A DNA stretch of 64,000 bases, from contig NC_060018.1 of the NCBI RefSeq assembly GCF_021134715.1, positions 8,325,501-8,389,500 of the forward strand, written 5' to 3'. The position numbers and the translations under genes are program-made. Each line of letters opens with the position of its first letter. Positions within the stretch are counted from its first letter, which is position 1. The notes beneath the pieces are model-generated. The model was not told the DNA's origin. It ran no database searches and saw nothing but the letters and a program-made list of their open reading frames with translations. Source of the stretch: Daphnia pulex. Its lineage: Eukaryota; Arthropoda; Branchiopoda; Diplostraca; Daphniidae. This document shows, one piece after another, positions 21,450 to 32,242 of the stretch.

Positions 21450-22095
21450 TGCTGTCATGTGCAGAGAAATGTGACTTGGATTTCGGATAAGTGACTTTTA
21501 TCGGCTTTTGTGTTGCATCTTAAAATTTTTCTACTTATTTACACTCTAGTTTTTCTTAGATGTACATTCTATGATGGACTTCGTTTTGCTGTGCTTTTAT
21601 TTCGTGATTTCAAGTATGAAATTGAGCTTTGCATGTCATGTAGGTTTATCTTGACCTAGTTTTTTATGTTTATAACCCTACCATCAACTTATTTTTTCAA
21701 ATCTAGATGCATCCTGTAAGTCATTGTATTAAATTGACTTAGCGCCCAGTCACTTTCCATACTCGAGATCCTTATGTTGTAAAAAGCCTATACCACATGT
21801 ATGAAGCCCATATATTGGTATACAAATGTGTCGAGACAAGGTATGTTTCCATTACTGTTGCCACACTAGAACAGCGAAGTATTTCTGACCATTACAATTC
21901 AGATTTTCATATAACCTGCAGTATAACGGTATTCTTGCTCATGAACCCTAGGATTTTTTCTCCTTTCACAATATTGGTGGTGTAACCTGCAAGCTGCAAC
22001 AGTGATGTGTTTGTATTATGGCTGTTTCTTTTCTGTTTAGTAGGCAACCGCTGAGGGCTAGGTAGAGTTTTATTTCTCATAGGTAAATTTGTAAT

Positions 22096-22795
22096 GGGGA
22101 GGGGGCTAGTTGGCAGGGTCACTTTTTGTGAATTTATTTGAATTTTTTGACCACACGTTTTGCAAATTGAATGATTGAATCAGATTCAGATTTCAATTCT
22201 TTATGAATTGATCGTATTTGTTTACAATGTCATTTACACGAAATTGTTAAATGGAGAAAAACTGCAAAAAAAAGTCTGCCAACTTGCCCCACTTACGGGG
22301 TAAGTTGGCAAGTCACGATTCTCCATTGCTCCAGAATTTCTAGGTTGAATTTTGAAAAATTTGCAACTCAGCATCTCGAGAGAAATCTGTATTCCAACAT
22401 GCCCCTCAAAATTTCTGCCAACTAACCCCACAGGGTGCTTTTCGAACAAATAAATGGATAACTAATTAACTTTTTAATGTAGAAATGTCGGGTTTATTTT
22501 AAAAATAAGACAAACATTAATTCTTGTTTGCTTGGGTTTTCTGACACTCTTAGAGTGTTATACTATGAGAAAAATTTAAAGTGCTGAGAGGCCCAAAAAA
22601 AACTTTTTGTCGTTTTTTTTTTCTTTTTGCTATAACTCCTGTTGGGGAAGTCGTATACTTTTGAAATTTTGTATGAGTAATTTGGGTGTTGTCTTTCATA
22701 TTTGGTGTAAAAGGCTTGATTTTTTTAGGTCTGTAAGGGGTCTAACTAGCAAAATGCCAACTTACCCCACCTGCCAACTAGCCCCCCCTCTCCCC
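22096..22795. mobile_element. 700-bp non-autonomous element with TTGGCA subterminal repeats
   Basis: Inverted ends of the form GGGGAG-G-GGGGCTAGTTGGCAGG lie at 22096 and 22795, with TAAT directly outside on both sides (22092-22095 and 22796-22799). Inside, the words AAGTTGGCA / TGCCAACTT with GGGG or CCCC neighbours recur at several positions near both ends, as subterminal transposase-binding repeats do. No transposase frame. The superfamily is not certain; a PIF/Harbinger-like TAA-type duplication is one option. Confidence 0.7.
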
Positions 22796-23233
22796 TAATT
22801 AACGTAGATAAATCATTTGTCCAATTACTACCTACAGTGATAGTGGACTTTTCTACTAATTTAAGCTATGATTTTATTTTTATCCTAGGTAATCATTCTA
22901 TGATGGACTTCCTTTTGCTGGTTTCCTTTAATTATATGTGATTTCAAATATGAAATTGAAGAAGAGAAAGACACAAAAACATACAAATCTAAAATTATTT
23001 TATTTTATTAGATTGAAAATAAAATAAATTTAAAAAAAATCAGAAAAGTTCTGATCTAGAGAGAGGAAAAATGGTGAGCGAAGCGAGGGGTCGCATTTCA
23101 ACTTGGCAACCCACCAACGGTTCGACCAACGCAGCCCCACATAAATCTCGAAAGCCAACACCCAGTCATAGACAAAGACCACTGGTTGAAGCTCTTCATA
23201 AGAAAATTAACATGGCCAACTGTCGCCAGAATT

Positions 23234-24162
23234 CATGTTCTGTCGAATAAGGTTTTTCGTTATTCGAACGTAGCTCGAATAACGAATAACCTTCATTTAT
23301 TCGACGAATAACGAATACGAATAAAAATAAGGTTGTTATTCGAATTTTCGAATAGAACAACGTATAACGAATACGAATAAAATTTAGAATAAAATTTCGA
23401 ATAGCAAATAAAAAAAGGTCGCGCCTATTGGAGTCCGTAATCTAGACCCCTCTAACGGCGAAAAGTGCTATTGGATTCCGTAAAACTAACCAGTGGTTAA
23501 ATACAACAGGCAAACATTTTAAAATAAATCTCATTTCATTATTAAATGCTCTTTATAGCAGCTAACTGCCGAAATGATTAACTGCAATCTTATTTGACCT
23601 GATTACTTTTCAGTTTCTTTTTTAAAAGAGAACACAAAGTCACAAAGTGCAGAAAAGAGAACACATCACAGTATCACACTACAGCCTTTGTAACTGTTGC
23701 GAGGAAGACAACCGGTTTTTCTAATGTGTAAAATCGTAGCTTATTCTTAGATCACGGTACACATCACGATCAAAAAGAGTAGCGTGAACGTGATTAATTC
23801 AGAATCCATTCTTTTCCCTTCGTTAATTCAACTCTAAAAACAAATTGGTCTGCTGGTCGGCGACACCAGAGCCATCTGGATTTACGGACTCCAATAGATT
23901 TTTCCAAAAATCTCGGCGACAGACACGCGACTGAGACGAAGCAAAAATGAAAAATCTATACTAAACAGCAAACTTTCAAAACATTTTTTTTTTTTTAATA
24001 TTCGAAATTGTATTCGAAATCATGAAGCGTGAGGTACAACGAATAAGAATAACGAATACGAATAAAGAAAATTTTATTCGACGAATAACGAATGACGAAT
24101 ACGATTATTTCCTTATTCGTTATTCGAAATTTTATTCGAAAGTTTTATTCGGCAGAACACTG
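23234..24162. mobile_element. hAT-like non-autonomous element rich in CGAATAA
   Basis: The ends read CATGTTCTGTCGAATAA (left) and, inverted, CAGTGTTCTGCCGAATAA (right), one base different in length. Both flanks inside the ends are arrays of overlapping TTCGTTATTCG / CGAATAACGAATA words. CAGTG-type ends are typical of hAT. No target duplication is visible because the right end directly abuts the 3' end of the LINE at 24163. A second element is nested at 23428-23894. Confidence 0.7.
23428..23894. mobile_element. Nested TA-flanked TIR element
   Basis: TTGGAGTCCGTAA at 23428 is repeated inverted at 23882-23894, and each end is bordered by TA (23426-23427 and 23895-23896), as for Tc1/mariner-type insertions. 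A variant of the end (TTGGATTCCGTAA) occurs again inside at about 23473. There is no transposase. Confidence 0.6.
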
Positions 24163-24232
24163 ATTCTTGCTTTGATTTGATTTGAGAGGATAGGTGCCTC
24201 TGACCATGGCTGTGCCATTGGTTGCAGATTAC

Positions 24233-24251
24233 GGGCTTCCGGAGGAAGCCC
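24233..24251 (-). other. Hairpin in LINE 3' UTR
   Basis: GGGCTTCC-loop-GGAAGCCC forms an 8-bp perfect stem with a 3-base loop about 70 bases from the 3' end of the element. In several LINE lineages a 3' stem-loop is what the reverse transcriptase recognises. That role here is inference. Confidence 0.5.
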
Positions 24252-24343
24252 TTACACACCATAATTCGTGAGTTTCTTGTTTTGTTTATATTGAATAATT
24301 TTGAGCCAAAACATGGGGGGAGGGGGGTTGTGCTAGGTTCTGT

Positions 24344-27300
24344 TTAAAGTCTGTTGACTAAATTTGTTTCGATCAGGAATTTAATCAGGCGTGATGCGAT
24401 TTTTTTTTGTGTGGGTTTAGGGATGGAGTTATTCATTCCGGTTATTGTTGGTACGTCCAGAGGGAGCTGTAGCGAGGCGAGAAGATTTTTCAGTGGCGTT
24501 CTTGCTCTAGAGTAGTGAGGGCATGTGATGAGGACGTGTGTGTTATTCTCTGTTTCTACGCAACCGTTTGGGCAGTTTGGTGTTGTGTCGGCATTCCATT
24601 TGCTTACGCAGTGGTTTAGTCTATTGTGGCCGCATCTAAGTCTGAGTAGTGCGACTTGGATTCTTCTGTTATTGTGTCTAAACCACGGGATTGGCTTCAT
24701 GTTGGTTCGGTGTAAGATCGCTGGGTTCGTTGACGATGATTTAATTTTTTCGAACGTTGATTGAATGTGTTTACTTTTTAGGTTTGTGAGCTTTTCAGAG
24801 ATGTTTGGTGTGTATTCCAACACCAGTCCGTCAGGGTCTGTTCGAGTTCTGTTGGCAAGTTCGTCTGCGACTTCATTTCCATGTATGCCAGCATGACTAA
24901 GAATCCATACGAAGGTGACTTGGGTACCTGCTGATTTTAGATTAGTTATGATGTTTAGTATCTCTGTTATTAGTGTGCTGGATTCCCATTTGAAGTTGGA
25001 TATGGCCTGTATTGCTGATTTGGAGTCTGTGAGAATAGTGATAACTGGCCAGTCGAGTGGGTAAGTGAATTTTAAAGCTTGTTTAATTGCTGCTAGCTCA
25101 GCGTTGAAGCTTGTTGTGAATGCTGATAATGCCCATGCTTTTTTTCCCCCTAGTTTAGGTATGTAGAAGGCACAGGAGGAAATGTTTGTGAGTTCGCAGC
25201 ATGAACCATCTGTGTAGATGGTTAGGTTATCTGTGGGTTCATTTTCCATCAGCTTTCTAAATATTTCTTGGGTAAGTTGAGGTTTATTTATCGCTGCTTT
25301 TTTAGATAGTGGGAATAACTTGGTTTTTATTTCGAATAGGTTCCAAGGGGCTATGGGCTCTATCCAGGGATTGTAGCTCGGCATTAGGGAGAAACATTCT
25401 TCGGAGTTGATACGCATCTTATTTAAATGGGGGATTACTGCCGGTATGCTTCTGGGTTTCCAGGTTTTAATGTTGTTCAGTGTATTTTGGATTGTGGAGT
25501 AGGCTGGGTTCCATGGCTTGGTGTTGAGTTTGTTTAGGTATCTTGATGCTAAGAGGTCCCACCTATCTTTGATTGAGGTTAGTCCTGTTTCAAGGTAGAT
25601 AAGGGGGGGTGGGGGTAGACTTGAGGGCACCGATGATGTTGCGTAGGATTGTATTTTGAGTTGTTTCTAGTTTGTTCATTTTGGATTTTGGTATAGAAGA
25701 TAGGACGGTGGCGCCGTAGTCGAGCTTGCTGCGTATTGTGGCTTTGTATATTCTTACTAATAGTTTGGTGTTTAGTGTTGATTTGCCAAAGGTTAGGAGC
25801 TTGAGCAAGTTTGCTTTCCTTTCTACACTATGGAGGATATTGTTTAAGTGGTTATCCCAGTTCAATTTGGAGTCGAAGGTGATCCTTAGGTATTTGTAGT
25901 GGTTGACTGAGTTGATTTGGCTTTTGTTCAGGAATAACTTTACGTCAATTTCCTTGGCTCGTTTCCTTGAGAAGGTTAGGGTGGCACATTTGGGAACGGA
26001 GAATTTGAATTTCCATGAGGTTGCCCAGTAATCGATTTTGTTAAGGTATCTTTGTAGGATACGTTCGGCTTCCGGATTGGTTGGGGATGTAGTGTATATT
26101 AGTATGTCGTCAGCGAATAAAGCCAAGTTGGTGCGAGGGTCAGGAAGAGGGAAGTCTGCCATCATAATGTTGAACAGTATGGGGCTGAGAACGCATCCTT
26201 GTGGGACTCCTTTGTTTATGGTTCGTGTTGTTGAGAGAGAATCTTCGATTTTTACGTTGACTGTTCTATTAGTAAGAAAGTTGCTTAACCAGTTTAACAT
26301 GACACCTCTAATATTGAATTTTGTGACTTTGTATAGAAGGCCGGTTAACCAGGTATCATCGTAGGCTTTAGCCAGGTCTAGGAAGACAGCTGTGGTGGAA
26401 TGGCTAGTGTTGAATCCGTTTGAGATGGCTTCTTCGAGTCGGATTAGGTTGTCTGTTGTTGTACATCCTCGCCTAAATCCCGTTTGGTGTTTTGGAAGGT
26501 GAGCATTTTTATCCAGGTACCATTTCAGTCTGTTATTGATCATTTTTTCTTGGATTTTTGCTAGACAAGAGGTTAATGATATGGGCCTGTACGAGTCTGT
26601 GCGTTCTGGGGGTTTCCCTGGTTTTAGTATCGGTGTGACTACTGCGTGCTTCCATGCTTCAGGTATGTATCCAGTACGGAACATATAGTTGAGTACAAAT
26701 AGCAATGAGTGGAGGTTTTGGTCGGATAGTTTTGAGAGCATCTTGTTGTGAAGCCTGTCAGCGCCCATGGCTTTGTTAGGGAGGGTTTTAATGCACATTT
26801 TAAGTTCTGTAATGTTAAATTGAGAGTTGATCGGGTGGGGAATTTCATTGTTTATTGCGTCTTGGATCTTCTGAAGGTATAGAGTTGACCTGTCATCTTC
26901 TGGGTGGTTGTTGTTTGGGCAGAGTTGGTCTAGCATAGCATTCGCTTTGTCTAGGTTGTCGGTGAGTTGCCTGTTCGTTTGGTCCACAAGGGTGGGCCAG
27001 GGTTGTTTGGTTCTCTTTTCTTTGAGCATGAATTTGGCGAAGTTCCAGAAGGTGGTGGTGTTTCCCGGTTGGTCCAGTGAACCAATGAATTTTTCCCAGG
27101 CGTAGTTCTTAGCTTTGATAATAGTCTTCTTTTTTATGGCTTCTAGTCTATTTAATTCTGTTTTGTCTGATTGTAGGAGGGAGGATCGCCACTTGTTGTA
27201 AGCTCTTCGTACCATGCTGGTTGCCTTTTTACATTGGGGGGTCCACCAAGGCTTCGGTTTTTCCCTTGCCAACGCGTTTCGGTTGGGTGTAAAGTGTATC

Positions 27301-28142
27301 TGGCTTGCCTCGATAATTGAGAAGTATAGTATGGAGTAGGCTGCCTCGGGGGATGTTGCGTTGCTCAATTTGTTGGTGGTTAAAGTTTTTGAGATTTCTT
27401 CGTTCCATTCCTCCCATTTCTCTTCATTGAATCTCCAGTTAGGGTTGATCAGTTGCGTAGGGGGTAGGTCAGTGTTGATATTGATGATTATTGGCAAATG
27501 GTCACTGCTCCAGTAAGGGCCGAGATGGATTGTTGTGGTTGGTCCTAGTGCTGGTGAAGTAAAGGTGAGGTCTATTGTTGAATTTTGGGTGTTGTTGTGA
27601 CTCGGCCGTGTACCTAGGTTCTTCGGGGTGGCGAGTATTAGGTTAGATTGGTTTAATAGATAGTTGCTAATTATCTTTCCATTGTTATTTTCAGGTTTCC
27701 CGTCTTCCCACATCCCTGAGTGGGCATTCAAGTCTCCGCCTATGATAGTGGTATAACGTGGGGCGTTGAGGATGGCTTCTATGTTTTCTCTTCTGCACCA
27801 GTTCCCGTTTGGGCAGTAGAGGGAAATAATGTCTAGGTGCGTATTGTTTCTAGTTTTTATTGTGACTCCTATTGCTTCTATGTCACTAGTTTGGGGGAGT
27901 GGCAGTGGTGAAGTTTGGATATTTTTTTTAACAAGGATGGCTACTCCACCACCTTGTGTGGGGCGATTTAGTGCGAATGTTTGGTAGGCAGAAAATTGTG
28001 CGGTATAATGGTCTTTCCAATGGGTTTCACTTAAGAGGACAATGTGGGGATTGGTTAACAAAAGATTGTACTTAAATTCTTGTAACTTAGATTTATAAAG
28101 ACTTCTTGCGTTCCATTGGATTATCTTTAGTGGGGGGGTCAT
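24344..28142 (-). pseudogene. LINE ORF2: endonuclease, reverse transcriptase, RNase H, with one frameshift
   Basis: ORF2 nicks target DNA and copies the RNA into it. The ATG at 28142 opens an 850-codon frame. It has an APE-type endonuclease (QWNARSL near residue 10, LLSETH near 40, GGDLNAH near 135, SSDHLPI near 210) and a reverse transcriptase with GVPQGCVLSP and the catalytic FADD box (about residues 660-690). Near 25607-25620 a run of C with one A shifts the frame. The second frame continues for 420 codons with an RNase H whose acidic residues are all visible (YTDGS, NAELAA, LTDSKSA, GNEVADELA), then a Cys/His tail (CGHNRLNHC, CPNGC, HVLITCPHY). One indel in the C-run therefore separates two otherwise intact halves. 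Programmed frameshifting is possible but less likely. Confidence 0.9.
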
Positions 28143-29440
28143 TTCTTTGATGTAGAGGCGCTAGTGTTGGTTGTGGTATTCGAAATTGGCTTGGGAGGTG
28201 GGCGGTTCGCCTGGACTTGTTGGCTGGGCTGTACGCTCAAGGATCTTTGTATGAGGGCTGATAGCTGTGCTAGTTGGTCCTGGGTTTCAGAGAATCCTTT
28301 TTTCATCTCTTGATTAGATTTCTCTACTGAGGCGGGGAGTGTGAGGAGGGGCTCGATCTGTTCTTTGATTTGGACCACTTCAGTCTCTAGGGCCGTCACT
28401 CTTTCTGAAAGTTCGGTAATTGGTGGTGATTGCAGGATTTTTTCAATTTGTTGTTTGAGGTTTTTTACTTCCCGACGGAGGGCTGAGATTTCGGGGTTCT
28501 CTTTCTCGAAGACTGGGAGATGGATTGGTTTGGTTTGGGTGACGTTGTTGCGGTCTAGTAATTTTCCGGCCTCGCTAATTGGGATGTTACTTTCATATGC
28601 AAATCTAATCACATTTTGTTTGTTTGCGAATAAGGGGCAGGCAAAGGTTCCCGCGGCATGGTCAGATTTATGGCATGTTGGGCATTTAGGTGCGTTTGTA
28701 CAAACAGGGGTAGGAGGGTGTTGCTGGGAGCAGTACCTGCAGATTGGGCTAACTTTGCATGTGTCTTCTTGGTGTTGGAGCGACCAGCATTTCCGACATT
28801 GAGAGGGGCGTGGGATGTATTTCTTGACGCGGAATATTTCATGGGCGATTACAATCTCACGAGGGAGTGTTTGGGTGTTGAAGGTTAAGGCCACTGTTGT
28901 CAGGGGAGTTTTTTATTCTTCTGGACCTGACTGGAATCTGTGTACATGTGTGACACCTTGTGATGAAACTAGCTCTAGGAGATCCGCATCGGAGTTGTTG
29001 ATCGGCACATTATATATCACTCCTTTAACATTTATTTCTGACTTAGCTAGATTGCACGAGATCTGGAATTCTTTTACCGCTTTGAGTTCTAGTAGCTGTT
29101 TCTTTTGGCGATTGGAAGTAGGGTATATGTAGAGTTGTCCATGGCGGGTCCATTTGGTTCCGTCTTTCACCTGGCCGATGGTGTTGATTAATCCATTTAT
29201 GAACTGTTTCTTTTCTAGAAGGCTGAGGCGATCGAATGATTGAGGCTCACTGACGAGGTTCACTATCACTGGGGCACCACTTTCGAGAGGGGAATTTAGG
29301 GTGTCTACTAGACGGGAATGGTGTGGGCGAGGATCGTGGTTGTGGTTTAATCTTCTTTTTGCGTTTCCTTCTTCTATACCTTCCATAGTGTGGTCGATGA
29401 GTGTGGATAAAGAGTCTGAATTAGCCAGATTTTCGGCCAT
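28139..29440 (-). pseudogene. LINE ORF1: zinc-knuckle, coiled-coil RNA-binding protein with one in-frame stop
   Basis: ORF1 proteins of such elements coat the element RNA. The ATG at 29440 has a good context (AAGAAATGG). The first 175 codons (an N-terminal, RRM-like region) run to a TAA at 28913-28915. The same frame then continues without a break for 257 more codons. After the stop come three knuckles: C-RK-C-x4-H-x4-C, C-RY-C-x3-H-x5-C and C-PT-C-x4-H-x6-C (about 28640-28800). They are followed by a heptad-rich coiled coil and a Ser/Thr-rich tail. The GTG at 28894 is an unlikely start, so the single stop is read as a nonsense mutation or a readthrough site. The ORF1 stop overlaps the ORF2 start (ATGA). 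Confidence 0.8.
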
Positions 29441-29560
29441 TTCTTTCCTGAAGTATGAGTGGGGGAGTTTAACGTGTTGGGGGATGGGAAGTTTGAGAAC
29501 AATTGGTTGTGGCGCACTGATTTTGACGTCCGTTCTGGATAAAGTCTAGCGCGCAACCTA

Positions 29561-32172
29561 AAGTCCTGCTCTCTAGTGTACGTTTTGTTCTCTACACTCT
29601 GCTTACTTCTATTCAATTGCAATGATTCAATTGATTTCTCTGCTTCTGCAATTGGCAAACGTCAAAATTTAATACATAATGACTTTTTAATAAAAATTTG
29701 TATGAAAAAATTACCTAGAACTTTTAAACGCCAGCAAAGAATTTTACCAAGACAGAAGGAAAACAATTTTCGTCTGCAACACCCTTGGTAGCCACGGTGC
29801 AGTACAGCGGTTTATCCGCTAGAGGCAGGACAAGCAAAACAGAAACTCGGGGTCAGTAGGGATAGGGCTAAAAGGATAGGACAGAATCAACCAGTCTTCT
29901 TTATCTATGACCCAGTGGCGTTTTCGATTAAATTATGATCGCATTTGATATAATTAGGTGCATAGCATGCTACGGTTCAGTGGTGACAACATTTTCAAAT
30001 CTATGATTTATTGGCTGAACTAGAAATTCAGAAAGTTATGAACGTGAACAAGAAAATTTGTGGTGTATCAATTAAGTTGCCGATTAAACGATTTATGTTA
30101 GGATGATGATAAATCTGTCATGAGCGATCATCTCTGAGAATTTAACATTGGAAACAATACATTTTGAAAATTAAATTTCTTGTCTAACAGAATAGATTGC
30201 AGCAGGCGGCTTAATATATTACTTTTAAATTATTTAAAAAATATCGCAGCACTTTGAAGATGTTGACCATTTTTAGACCTTTAATTTGAAAAATACGGAA
30301 TAATACTGGGCTTGGCCTCTTAGTCTCTTACTTTTGAATTTGTATTTTAGTCTGATTTAAAAAAACCTATTACGCTATTGTGAGAGTTAATTCAAATTAA
30401 GTTCTTTAAAGGTCATTATTACTGCCGTTGATACACTGAATGCACGTACAGCAGGTAATATATAGTAATATATAGTAGGGTCTATAGCTACAAGGGAAGA
30501 CAATTCGAAGAACGATATGTGCTATAGATTTTTGTTCATTCCCAAATGAATCGAGTTAAGGTCGGCTAAGGTTCAAAGTGATCAAACATTAAAAAACCGT
30601 AACTTCAGTAATTCGTTTTTATTTCCTAAACTTCTAGTTCTTTGGTGCATGCTTTTTCTCCTAAAAATTCAGTCAGATAAAAAAAATCTGATTATACTTA
30701 AGAGCAAATTCCTTGTGAAACAAGAAATTCTTAGATGTCTTATTTCTTTAAGAAATGCTATGTAAGTATCGCTCATTTTTATGCGCATTGTGCTGTCGTG
30801 GGCAAAATATTTATGTTCTTAATACAATTCCCAGGTAGAAGCACTAATAGGGCCTGTTGAATAATAAACAGTTCTAGTTTACTTCTTTAGTAATACTATA
30901 GACCTACCGTATATGAAATATTAGAATTTCATTACCATAGCTAACTAAAAACGAAAATAACATTTTCTGTTATTCTCATAGCAATACTAATACACTATTA
31001 CAGCAGTCGTATATATAGTCTTAGCGTTAGTTATACACACAGTAATACGCACGTATAGAGGATGCAGTGAAAGAATGCGTATCGTGCCTACGTGATCACT
31101 TGTTTATGTGCATAAGTATTTAATAATCACGTGATGGTCACGTTCATTCGTTACTGTGCGAGAAGCTGTTAGTTAAACAAAAATCAAATTGTCGTCATAT
31201 AAACGAACCGGTTAAAACTGGTAACTTGTAAGTCAAAAATGTTTATTTTCGCTTTATTATTATTTTTTTTGTTTTTTGTTTTTTTTCACCAGGCAGGAAA
31301 AAAAGCGGAAAAAAAGAAAAAGAATCTGAATAATGAAAATCTAAGGCGATCTAAGAAAAGATTATAAAGTTTAAATTACAGATTGACATTAGAATGACCC
31401 TGATAATAATTCTAAAAATTCTAAATCAGCAAATTTCTGTTACCCTTCCATACAGCCTTGAATATCGGTTTGGCTTCAGTAAAGTAAAACATAAATAAAC
31501 ATCGCATGATTACCTTCATACCGCTTTCCATAAACCTATTCAAGGATTTGTTTATTATCTTCAAATAGACAAACGTCGTTCATCATTTGCTTTTTGTCGG
31601 CTTGATCATCAAAATTGAAAGAAAAGTAGAGACATAATGATAAACTAAAGCAATATATGACTAGGAAATCCCTATAGCCTAACACGAGAACTGGGACAGG
31701 GTGACTTATTTGGGAAAACAGAAAGAAACATGTGTCGCTCTATATTGTTCCACTTCGTTATTCGTCCTTGAGCGCGAAACATTAAAAAGGGACGCAAATA
31801 AAACCTGCAACATGGAATCTGTATTTGCGAATAGACTTTAGAAAATATTCCCCCTAAGGAAAATTATATGGTATGTCGCCAAAGAATAGTAAGAAAATAT
31901 TATGCTCGGATGCTTCATGTATCGTAAGCTTACAGGCACACATATTATTTATGTTCCGCTGAGACTGAAAGGGCTTAAAGTAAGAACTGTGTCATTGGAA
32001 ACTTTGACTCACTGTGGGCTTAGTGAATACCGCGGATTAGAAACAAAAAAAATTATTTTGCAAAACCTTAAACGACCTTTTAGTACCGCATGCTTGGTGT
32101 TGTGTACCTTTTGGCCTTGTGGAATCAAGAGGCTATGGATTGCGCTGCATAAAAAGATTGCCGGATTCTTCC
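29561..32172. other. Intergenic upstream of the CPAP3 gene
   Basis: AT-rich, only short frames. The first hundred or so bases may still belong to the 5' end of the LINE. No inverted repeats or domain fragments noticed. The last part should contain the distal promoter of the cuticle gene. Confidence 0.4.
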
Positions 32173-32210
32173 TATATAACAGCGCCGAACAACTAAGAGG
32201 ATGCATCAGT
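32173..32210 (+). promoter_or_regulatory. Core promoter: TATA box plus arthropod initiator
   Basis: TATATAA at 32173 is followed by TCAGT at 32206-32210, whose A (32208) lies 35 bases downstream, close to the usual spacing for a TATA-driven arthropod start site. The ATG of the chitin-binding gene follows 35 bases later at 32243. Position and spacing are seen; promoter activity is inferred. Confidence 0.65.
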
Positions 32211-32242
32211 TCATCAAACAGCACCATCCCAAATCCAGCACC

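Larger units (their letters stand above)
24163..29560 (-). mobile_element. I-like non-LTR retrotransposon (LINE), nearly full length
   Basis: On the minus strand there are a probable 5' leader, ORF1 (29440-28139), ORF2 (28142-24344) and a 3' UTR of about 180 bases ending near an (AAATC)n-like tail at 24163-24190. Endonuclease, reverse transcriptase, RNase H and a terminal Cys/His region in one ORF2, plus CCHC knuckles in ORF1, are the hallmark of I-like elements. Only one stop codon and one frameshift break the coding region, so the insertion is fairly young. The 5' boundary (about 29500-29600) and target duplication were not resolved. Confidence 0.9.

Noticed and set aside
28894..28894. GTG as an independent start of the zinc-knuckle half of LINE ORF1
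   Set aside because: The frame is continuous with the upstream part across a single TAA, and family ORF1 proteins are one chain; a GTG start in a eukaryotic element is unlikely.
28341..29132. Plus-strand frames of 105-153 codons over the LINE ORF1
   Set aside because: Antisense shadows of the minus-strand coding region without domains.
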